Positions 54,518-61,331 of a stretch of DNA of 64,000 bases are shown here, piece after piece. Each line of letters begins with the position of its first letter. Within the stretch, counting starts at the first letter, position 1. This DNA is from Nocardia iowensis (GTDB lineage: Bacteria > Actinomycetota > Actinomycetes > Mycobacteriales > Mycobacteriaceae), in the NCBI RefSeq assembly GCF_019222765.1, contig NZ_CP078145.1, positions 7,130,001 through 7,194,000 on the forward strand. Reading direction: 5' to 3'. Below the pieces are notes generated by a model. It had not been told where the DNA came from and did not search any database. It saw only the letters and a program-made list of their open reading frames with translations. Both the position numbers and the translations under genes were made by a program.

Positions 54518-54802
54518 TCACAGCGGCGCGGCCGTCGGGTACAGCGCCGTGAAGCTGGCCGAACGCACACCGCAACCGGCGCATTCGAATTCGACGCCGA
54601 GGGTGAGCAGCCAGTGGATGCGGGTGTGACACGTGTCGCACATGAAGTCGACCCCCTCGGCATGGCAGCAGGGGCGTTTGCGGACGGACCATTCCGCCCG
54701 ATGTCGGCATGGCACGGTATCGAAGCGGAAGGTACACGCGGGCGCGGCCGGGAGCGGGGCGACGATCGCCTCGAAAGTCATTGGGGCCGTGGCAGAGTTC
54801 AT
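54518..54802 (-). CDS. Cys-rich mini-protein (zinc-ribbon-like)
   Basis: The 94-residue product has many cysteines: ACTFRFDTVPCRH, KRPCCHAEG, MCDTCHTRIHW and ECAGCGVRS. The spacing suggests one or two zinc-binding knuckles. ATG 54802 has GGAAGG upstream. It converges on the hydrolase with a 9-bp gap. No family is recognised; a nucleic-acid or protein-binding zinc protein is likely. Confidence 0.65.
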   Translation of the reverse strand: MNSATAPMTFEAIVAPLPAAPACTFRFDTVPCRHRAEWSVRKRPCCHAEGVDFMCDTCHTRIHWLLTLGVEFECAGCGVRSASFTALYPTAAPL

Positions 54803-55003
54803 CGGCGGTACCTTCCGGCGGGACAGCGCTTGTAACCGCGGGATCCGCTCGGATCCCACACTCTGCTGATCGTTAGCTAAATAATTGCCGTTACGCGGTG
54901 TAGATTCGACGTCCGATACGTCCGCTACTGCCCGTCAGCCGGGTTTGATGAGACACCTTCCGGGAACCCGGTCGAATAGAGCCGTCGAGGAAAGGGATCC
55001 GTC

Positions 55004-56035
55004 ATGTTGTTACGCCGACTTGCCCGCCCGCTATTGGCCACTGTCTTTGTCGTGGAGGGTGTCGATACGTTGCGGCGCCCGGAAACACGAGTCAAGGCGG
55101 CGACCGAGCTGGTGCAGCGAGGCCAGCGTCAGCTGCCCGAGCAATACGCCGCGAAGCTGCCGAGCGATCCGGGAACCGTCGTACGGATCAATGCGGGCGC
55201 ACAGGTAGCGGGCGGTGTGCTGCTCGCCCTGGGCAAAGCGCCACGCCTGGCCGCGCTGGTCTTGGCCGCGACCGTCGTCCCGGCCACCGTCACCGAGCAG
55301 GATTTCTGGAACGAACCGGACCCGGCGCAGAAGGCGACCAAACGCAAGGCGTTCCTCAAGGACCTGGGGTTGCTCGGTGGACTGATGATCGCCGCCGCCG
55401 ATACCGAGGGCAAGCCGTCGCTTGGCTGGCGCGGCAAGCGGGCCGCCCGTGACGCCGCCGCGACCGTCACCGCGGCACTCCCGTTCGCCGGATCCTCCGA
55501 CGGAGCCACCGCCGAGGTGCTGAAGCGCCGGGCGCACGAAGTCGCCTCAGCGGCAGGCAGTCTCGGCAGCGCCGCGGCCGCCAAGGGCTCCGAGCTCGCC
55601 GGGACCGTGCAGCAGCACGGACCCGAATGGGCCGCTGCCGCAAAGGAACACGCGGCGCCGCTGGCGGAGACGGCCAAGGAACGTGGCGCGGAACTGGCCG
55701 ACGTCGCCAAGCACCGCGGCGCGGAACTGGCCGAGCTGGCGAAGGAGCGCGGACCCAAGTGGGCCGAGTTCGCCAAGGAACGCGGTGCCGAGTTGGCCGA
55801 GCTCGCCAGGGAACGGGGCGCGGAACTGGCGGACGTGGCCAAGCACCGCGGCGCGGAATGGGCCGAGCTCGCCAAGGAGCGCGGCGCGGAGTTCGCCGAG
55901 GTCGCGCGGGAACGCAGTGCGGAGTTGGCGGACACCGCCCAGAAGCGTGGACCCGAACTCGCCGATACCGCGCGCAAACGCGGCAGCCGGTTCGCGGACA
56001 CCACCCGGCACCGGGTCGAGAAAAGGCTCAACTGA
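55004..56035 (+). CDS. DoxX-family membrane protein with C-terminal 11-residue repeats
   Basis: The 343-residue protein starts with a DoxX-like domain: ARPLLATVFVVEGVDTLRRP, three or four membrane helices (VAGGVLLALGKAPRLAALVL, LGLLGGLMIAAAD). Residues 191-333 are thirteen tandem 11-residue units of the kind AKERGAELADV, followed by TRHRVEKRLN. Each unit puts Ala/Leu/Val on one face and charges on the other. The 11-step matches amphipathic helices of LEA or apolipoprotein type. ATG 55004 has GAGGAAAGG upstream. It may coat membrane or wall lipids; this is inference. Confidence 0.8.
   Translation: MLLRRLARPLLATVFVVEGVDTLRRPETRVKAATELVQRGQRQLPEQYAAKLPSDPGTVVRINAGAQVAGGVLLALGKAPRLAALVLAATVVPATVTEQDFWNEPDPAQKATKRKAFLKDLGLLGGLMIAAADTEGKPSLGWRGKRAARDAAATVTAALPFAGSSDGATAEVLKRRAHEVASAAGSLGSAAAAKGSELAGTVQQHGPEWAAAAKEHAAPLAETAKERGAELADVAKHRGAELAELAKERGPKWAEFAKERGAELAELARERGAELADVAKHRGAEWAELAKERGAEFAEVARERSAELADTAQKRGPELADTARKRGSRFADTTRHRVEKRLN
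55574..56002 (+). repeat. Thirteen tandem 33-bp units coding 11-residue repeats
   Basis: The units run in frame with a period of 33 bp. The best conserved part codes KERGAELA. Codon choice differs between units, so the array is old or selected at protein level. Confidence 0.85.
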
Positions 56036-56053
56036 GCAGTCTTCCACCGAAAT

Positions 56054-56485
56054 CTAGGCCGTCTCTTCATATCCCGGCGCAGTGTCGGCCAGCACGGCGT
56101 CCAGCGACCGCACCCGATGGAAGCTGGGCGCCAAGCCGGTGACCTCCAAGGCGCGGTCCACGGACCGCGCCTTGGTGATCAACACCATTCGGCGGCGGGT
56201 CATTTCGGCCTGCTTCTGCGCGTCGACCAGGACCCGCAATCCGGCCGCGGCAAGAAAAGTAACCGGCGAAAGGTCGAGCACGACCATCGCGGATCGGGCA
56301 CCGAACACCCGGGAAAGTTGGTCACGGAGGCTCGGCGCGGTGCGCAGATCGATCTCGCCGTCCACCAGGATCATGGCGATGTCGCGGCGCGGACGACACA
56401 CCGAAAACCGAAGCACATCAGTGACTTCCAACACGGACCGGTCCAACGGCGCGGCGGTTCGCCGCACTTCGTCGTTGATGGACAT
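56054..56485 (-). CDS. STAS-domain protein without phosphorylatable Ser
   Basis: The 143-residue protein fits the anti-sigma-factor antagonist fold (IAMILVDGEIDLRTAPSLRD, VVLDLSPVTFLAAAGLRVLV). In functional antagonists the loop after VTF-L is D/N-S-S/A-G, with a Ser phosphorylated by an anti-sigma kinase. Here it reads AAAG (79-82), so that Ser is missing. It could be always active, or a partner that no longer signals. ATG 56485 lacks a strong site. It is convergent with the DoxX gene. Confidence 0.8.
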   Translation of the reverse strand: MSINDEVRRTAAPLDRSVLEVTDVLRFSVCRPRRDIAMILVDGEIDLRTAPSLRDQLSRVFGARSAMVVLDLSPVTFLAAAGLRVLVDAQKQAEMTRRRMVLITKARSVDRALEVTGLAPSFHRVRSLDAVLADTAPGYEETA

Positions 56486-56577
56486 ATGCCGACTCCTCGG
56501 TCCGCCACCGCACGGGACAGACCTGTCTACCTAGTGAAGCATGGCAGGTCAGCTCTGTACAGCGTTAGAGTTGGAGT

Positions 56578-57168
56578 GTGATGGCAAGCGACGACGCGGT
56601 TGTCGGGGCACGCGAACGGATACTGGCCACCGCGTACAACCTGTTCACCCAGCGTGGCATCCGAGACGTCGGCGTCGATGAAGTGATCGCCACGGCGGGT
56701 ATCGCGAAAGCGACGCTGTACCGGCACTTTCGCACCAAGGACGAGCTGATCCTCGCGGTACTCGCCCGCCGCGAACTGGTGTGGACCTTCGGCATGGTCG
56801 AGCAACGGTCCCGCCAGCTCGGCAATACGGCGGAGGAGCGACTGCTGGCGATCTTCGATGTCTTCGACGACTGGTTCGGCACTGAAGGATTCGAGGCATG
56901 CACGTTCATCAATGTGCTGCTGGAGATGGGTCCGCAGCATCCGGCAGGCCGCGCGAGCATCGACCACCTCGACACCATTCGCGGCGTGGTCCGCGGGCGC
57001 GCCGAAGAGGCAGGCCTGCGCGACCCGGACGACTTCGCCAGGTCCTGGCACATTCTGATGAAGGGCTCGATCGTGTCCGCCACCGAAGGTGACCGGCACG
57101 CCGCGCGGCGGGCACAAGCGATGGCACGGGCGCTGATCGACAGCCATCGGGTCGAACCCGCGGCCTGA
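56578..57168 (+). CDS. TetR-family transcriptional regulator
   Basis: The 196-residue protein has the TetR helix-turn-helix (ARERILATAYNLFTQRGIRD, then VDEVIATAGIAKATLYRHFR) and an all-helical ligand domain. GTG 56578 lies six bases after TAGAGT (56566-56571), suggesting a leaderless message; ATG 56581 is the alternative. Short GACAG/CTGTC arms (56516-56527) lie in its upstream region. The targets are unknown; it converges on the exported protein gene. Confidence 0.87.
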   Translation: MMASDDAVVGARERILATAYNLFTQRGIRDVGVDEVIATAGIAKATLYRHFRTKDELILAVLARRELVWTFGMVEQRSRQLGNTAEERLLAIFDVFDDWFGTEGFEACTFINVLLEMGPQHPAGRASIDHLDTIRGVVRGRAEEAGLRDPDDFARSWHILMKGSIVSATEGDRHAARRAQAMARALIDSHRVEPAA

Positions 57169-57172
57169 GCAC

Positions 57173-57850
57173 CTAACTGGCGGCTTGTCTGCCCAGCGCG
57201 TCCGCGAACAGCAGTCCGCCGATGACCGCGGCGGGGACGCCGAGTGCGATGGTGCCGATGATCGCGCCGATCGGTGCGGCGGCGGCGCCGGTCACCAGGC
57301 AGCCGCCGAGGAAGCCGGGGACGGCGAGGACACCGACTGTCGGGACGGCCGCCGCCGCACCGACCAAGGCCCCGCCCGCCAGACAGCCGATGCCCGCGCC
57401 GATGGTCGTGCCGATCAGCGTGCCGAGGGCGACGCCGAGGCCGGAGATGGTGGCGAAGTTCATTACGGCGGTGTTGAAGTCGGTGGATTGCGGGTCGATG
57501 GCGATATCGCGCAGCTCGGCTGGGGCGGGGTGGGCGGCAGCGGGGTCGGTGCTCGGGGTCAGGGTGGCGGTGTTGCCGTCGATCTTCGCTGTGATGGGCC
57601 ACACTTTGTTGTCGCGTTGATAGCTGAGCGGCATCGACACGAGCACACGTCCGGCGCGGTCGTTGACCAGGAACTGCCCGTCGCCCGCGGTCAGCGTGCC
57701 CGCGTCGATGGTCAGCACCACCGACTTCTCGACCATGCCTGCGGTGTAGTGGATTTCGGGCGCCGGGACGTCGGCATGCGACGTGGCGGCCGAACCGACC
57801 AGGGCGGCAACAGTGCATGCCGCCAGCGTCACGAATGCTGTTCTGCTCAT
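57173..57850 (-). CDS. Exported nocardial protein with Gly/Ala-rich membrane tail
   Basis: The 225-residue product has a signal peptide (FVTLAACTVAALVGSAATS, cleavage after HADV or SHA). A beta-rich domain follows (VVLTIDAGTLTAGDGQFLVN, KIDGNTATLTPSTDP). The rest is a Gly/Ala-rich region with two or three helices (LGVALGTLIGTTIGAGIGCL, PIGAIIGTIALGVPAAVIGG), like glycine-zipper membrane proteins. Such proteins are frequent in Nocardia. The function is unknown. Confidence 0.72.
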   Translation of the reverse strand: MSRTAFVTLAACTVAALVGSAATSHADVPAPEIHYTAGMVEKSVVLTIDAGTLTAGDGQFLVNDRAGRVLVSMPLSYQRDNKVWPITAKIDGNTATLTPSTDPAAAHPAPAELRDIAIDPQSTDFNTAVMNFATISGLGVALGTLIGTTIGAGIGCLAGGALVGAAAAVPTVGVLAVPGFLGGCLVTGAAAAPIGAIIGTIALGVPAAVIGGLLFADALGRQAAS

Positions 57851-58107
57851 GGGGATTCCCTCATCTTCTCGCCTCGGCACAGCCGGGCGCGTGGTCGCCG
57901 GTGCGCGCACAGCACACCGTTGAGTACGAAAGTTCTTGCGGAGAAGCAATATTGGCGAGACAGCCGAGCCTGGTCGGGTCGCCGTGCGGAGCGGTACTCG
58001 GTACCGCGGAAGGACGCTAGCCCCAGCGGGGCCAGCCGTGCAACCACTCGCCGCCGAGTGTAGGCCAGCTCACAGCGAGCACCGAGACGCGAACAAATCA
58101 GTCGAAA

Positions 58108-58149
58108 TTCCCGGGAACTACAGGGCGTAGTTGACCGACTAAGTGGTCA
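58108..58149 (+). promoter_or_regulatory. Candidate control region of the isonitrile lipopeptide cluster
   Basis: The perfect palindrome TTCCCGGGAA (58108-58117) and the arms TGACC (58132-58136) and GGTCA (58145-58149), the latter touching the start codon, precede the first gene. Either could be an operator. No zinc-uptake-regulator box of the usual kind is seen. Confidence 0.4.
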
Positions 58150-59024
58150 TGCAGCGAACAGCCATGCGGATCAGCCCGCAGGGAGATTTCGGTGTGGTGG
58201 TCGAGGACTTCGATCCCACATCACGCGACGACATCCGTGCGGTCAAGCGCACCGTGTACCGGGAGCGAATCGCGGTGATCAAGGGCATCAACCTCGATCC
58301 GCACCAATTCGTCGCGCTGGCACGTGGTTTCGGCGAGCCGGTGCGGTATTACGAGCCGATCTATCACCACCCCGAGGTACCCGAGGTCTTCGTGTCGTCC
58401 AATGTCGACACCGGCGAGCAGCGGGTCGGCGTGCCCAAGACCGGGAAGTTCTGGCATTCGGACTACCAGTTCATGCCGCGTCCGTTCGATCTGACCTTCA
58501 CGCACACCCAGGTGGTCCCGAGCCACAGCCGAGGCACCTACTTCATCGATCTCGCCGCCGCCTACCACCGGCTCAGCCCTGAGCTGCGACGATCGGTCGC
58601 GGACACGGTGGCGACGCACAGCGTCCGCCGCTATTTCAAGATCCGGCCCAGCGATGTCTACCGGCCCGTCTCGGAGTTGCTGGCCGAGATCGACCGCAAG
58701 ACGCCGCCGGTGACCATGCCGACCGTCCACCCGCACCCGCACACCGGCGAGCCCGTCGTGTACGTCAGCGAGGGCCTCACCACGGCCATCACCACGGCCG
58801 ACGGCACCGATCGACCCGATCTGCTGCACGAATTACTCACCGCCACCGGGCAACTCGACGGCACCTTCGAACATCCGGCGATCCGGCTGCAGACCTTCGA
58901 ACGCGGCGATCTGCTCATATGGGACAACCGCAGTCTGGTACACCGGGCGCTGCACAACTCGACCTGCGAACCCGCGGTCTCGCATCGGGTCACCGTGTAC
59001 GACGACGAAGGCGTCCCGGCATGA
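58149..59024 (+). CDS. Fe(II)/2-oxoglutarate dioxygenase (isonitrile synthase, Rv0097/ScoE-like)
   Basis: The 291-residue protein has the iron ligands of TauD-type enzymes: H103 and D105 in FWHSDYQF, and H265 in WDNRSLVHRAL, with R280 in SHRVTVY for 2-oxoglutarate. Stretches such as VPKTGKFWHSDYQFMP and FKIRPSDVYRPVSELL match the mycobacterial Rv0097 family. Members turn a glycine-adduct of an acyl chain into an isonitrile by oxidative decarboxylation. ATG 58149 is preferred; ATG 58164 is possible. It is the first gene of the coupled cluster. Confidence 0.9.
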   Translation: MQRTAMRISPQGDFGVVVEDFDPTSRDDIRAVKRTVYRERIAVIKGINLDPHQFVALARGFGEPVRYYEPIYHHPEVPEVFVSSNVDTGEQRVGVPKTGKFWHSDYQFMPRPFDLTFTHTQVVPSHSRGTYFIDLAAAYHRLSPELRRSVADTVATHSVRRYFKIRPSDVYRPVSELLAEIDRKTPPVTMPTVHPHPHTGEPVVYVSEGLTTAITTADGTDRPDLLHELLTATGQLDGTFEHPAIRLQTFERGDLLIWDNRSLVHRALHNSTCEPAVSHRVTVYDDEGVPA

Positions 59025-59560
59025 ACGGCGCTGTCTTTCCGAACGATCCGGGGCTGCTGTCGGAGGTGCTGCGCTGCTACAAACCGCACTGCCGCTACCT
59101 GCGCGAGCTCGCGGTCGAGGCGCGCGGCGAGCGAGTCACGGCCGCCGGAACATTCGAGATCCCGGAGTCCTGCTATATCGACGCGACGGGCCACCTCAAT
59201 TCGGTCGAGGTGAATATCTGCTACAACCAGATGCTGTACCAGACCGTCGCGGTGCTGGTGCGCCATCGCGTCGGTCCGCTGTTCAGCGACTGGACCATGG
59301 ACGACTACTGGCGGCGCCAGCTGCCCGACATCCTGATCACCCGGCTGGACAGCGAATACCGGCGGCCGATCGATCCGCGACGGTTCTTCGGCGAGTTCAG
59401 CCTCGACGGTAGCCAGGAACGCACGAGCAAGCTCGACGGTGCGCCGTTCACCTCGTTGGATACCTCGTTCCGGTGTTGGGACGACGAAGGCGGGCAGTGC
59501 GCGGGCACCGTCCGCTTGGCAATCGTGAACGCGGCGAAACCGCTGGATGCGGCGCGATGA
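59021..59560 (+). CDS. fcoT: FcoT-family thioesterase
   Basis: The 179-residue protein fits the FcoT family: LRCYKPHCRYLRELAVEARG, CYIDATGHLNSVEVNICYNQ, and the long beta strands of a hot-dog fold. In M. tuberculosis FcoT (Rv0098) sits in the same order between the dioxygenase and FadD10. In the pathway a glycine adds to an enoyl thioester, and this protein is thought to help form or release the beta-amino acid. Start and stop overlap neighbours as ATGA on both sides. Confidence 0.9.
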   Translation: MNGAVFPNDPGLLSEVLRCYKPHCRYLRELAVEARGERVTAAGTFEIPESCYIDATGHLNSVEVNICYNQMLYQTVAVLVRHRVGPLFSDWTMDDYWRRQLPDILITRLDSEYRRPIDPRRFFGEFSLDGSQERTSKLDGAPFTSLDTSFRCWDDEGGQCAGTVRLAIVNAAKPLDAAR

Positions 59561-61095
59561 CCGGGCGAACCGTGACCTCGGTCCTGGCGCGCCACGCGCG
59601 GAATCGGCCGGGCACCCTCGCGATCGCCTGTGCCGGAGCAGGACTCGACTACGCGCGGTTGCATGCCGACAGCATTCGGCTCGCCCGCGCGCTGCGCGCC
59701 GCCGGTATCGACAAAGGCAGCCGGGTGGCGTACCTGGGCAAGGAATCCGTCGATTACTACAGTCTGTTCTTCGCGTGCGCGCGGATGGGCGCGGTGCTGG
59801 TACCCATCAACTTCCGACTCACCGCACCGGAAGTCGAACACATCATTCGTAATTCGGGCAGCACACTGGTACTCGTCGAGGCCGACACCGCCGACATCGC
59901 GCACTCAGCCGCGCCGGAAGTGCGCGCGATCCGGATGGACGGCGACGAATTCACCGGTTGGCTGGCCGGGGTCGCCGAGCCGGAACCCGGCGAGCGACCG
60001 GCGGAGCCCGACGACGCGGTGATCCAGCTGTACACCAGCGGAACCACCGGTTTGCCCAAAGGTGTTGTGCTGGCGCAGCGCAGCTTCTTCGCCATCGCGG
60101 ACGCGCTCGACGAGGCCGGGCTCGACTGGCTCGCCTTCCGCGACGGTGACCGCAATCTCATCGGCCTCCCCGGCTTTCATGTCGGCGGAATCTGGTGGGC
60201 CATGCAGGGTTTCGCGGCAGGCGTCACCAATGTGGCGATGCCGCGGTTCGACAGCAGTACCGCGGTGGCACTCATCGAGGAAGCCCAGATCACCACCATG
60301 TGTGTCGTCCCATCGATGCTGCGGCTGATCCTCGGCGAACCGCGGGTCACACGTGAAGCGGTCCGCTCGGTGCGCAAGGTCGTCTATGGCGGGTCACCCA
60401 TTTCGGAGACACTGTTGCGGGAAGCACTGGAGCTCTTCGGCGCCGAGTTCGCGCAGATCTACGGACTGACCGAAACCGGCAATACCGCGATCTGCCTCCC
60501 GCCCGCGGACCACGTGCCAGGCAATCCGCGGCTGGCGGCGGCGGGCCGTCCGTACCCCGGTGTGTCCGTGCGGATCATCGATGCGTCCGGCGCGCGGTGC
60601 GAGCCCGGCGCGGTGGGTGAGATCTGCCTGCGCTCACCGGCCGCCATGCTCGGCTACTGGAATCTGCCGGAGGCCACGGCCGAAACACTCGTCGATGGCT
60701 GGGTGCACACCGGGGACGCCGGATATGTCGATGCCGATGGCTACCTGTACATCAGGGACCGGTTGAAGGACATGATCATCGTGGGCGGCGAGAACATCTA
60801 TCCCGCCGAGATCGAGAACACCCTCGCCCGCCACCCGGCGGTGGCGGATTCGGCGGTGATCGGGGTGCCCGACGATGTGCTCGGCGAGTCGGTGCATGCC
60901 TTCGTCGCGTGCCGACCGGGTGAACGCGTCCGGGTGCGTGAGCTCATGACGTTCTGCCGGGAGCAGTTGGCGTGGTTCAAGATTCCGGTGCGATTCGAGT
61001 TCGTCGACCGTATTCCGCGCAATCCGAGCGGCAAGATCCTGCGCTGGCAACTGCGGGAGCGGTTCTGGGCCGACCGGGAGAGACAGGTCAACTGA
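59557..61095 (+). CDS. fadD10: Fatty acyl-AMP/ACP ligase, FadD10-like
   Basis: The 512-residue enzyme has LYTSGTTGLPKGVVLA, YGLTETGNTAI, the hinge RDRLKDMIIVGGENIYPAEI and NPSGKILRWQL. It belongs with FadD10-type ligases that load an acyl chain on the cluster's own acyl carrier protein instead of CoA. It starts in the fcoT stop (ATGA) and stops in the start of the ACP gene (TGATG). The chain length is unknown. Confidence 0.88.
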   Translation: MTGRTVTSVLARHARNRPGTLAIACAGAGLDYARLHADSIRLARALRAAGIDKGSRVAYLGKESVDYYSLFFACARMGAVLVPINFRLTAPEVEHIIRNSGSTLVLVEADTADIAHSAAPEVRAIRMDGDEFTGWLAGVAEPEPGERPAEPDDAVIQLYTSGTTGLPKGVVLAQRSFFAIADALDEAGLDWLAFRDGDRNLIGLPGFHVGGIWWAMQGFAAGVTNVAMPRFDSSTAVALIEEAQITTMCVVPSMLRLILGEPRVTREAVRSVRKVVYGGSPISETLLREALELFGAEFAQIYGLTETGNTAICLPPADHVPGNPRLAAAGRPYPGVSVRIIDASGARCEPGAVGEICLRSPAAMLGYWNLPEATAETLVDGWVHTGDAGYVDADGYLYIRDRLKDMIIVGGENIYPAEIENTLARHPAVADSAVIGVPDDVLGESVHAFVACRPGERVRVRELMTFCREQLAWFKIPVRFEFVDRIPRNPSGKILRWQLRERFWADRERQVN

Positions 61096-61331
61096 TGGAA
61101 CCACTCAGCTATGACAGCGTGCGCGCCGATATCGCCGACGCGCTCTACCTGGAACCCGACGAACTGGGCGACACCGACGACCTGTTCGCCGCTGGATTGG
61201 ATTCGGTGCGATTGATCGGCCTGATCGAGCGGTGGAAGTCGCGCGGTGCCGCTCCGGCTTTCGCGGATCTGGCCGAGAACCCCACCCTGACCGCGTGGTG
61301 GTCACTGCTCGCGCCAAGGGCCGCGCCGTGA
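61095..61331 (+). CDS. Acyl carrier protein (Rv0100/ScoB-region ACP-like)
   Basis: The 78-residue protein has the phosphopantetheine site in DLFAAGLDSVRLIGLIERW, with Ser37 as the attachment residue. It carries the acyl chain loaded by the neighbouring ligase while FcoT and the dioxygenase modify it. Both ends overlap neighbouring genes, so it is made in step with them. Confidence 0.92.
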   Translation: MEPLSYDSVRADIADALYLEPDELGDTDDLFAAGLDSVRLIGLIERWKSRGAAPAFADLAENPTLTAWWSLLAPRAAP

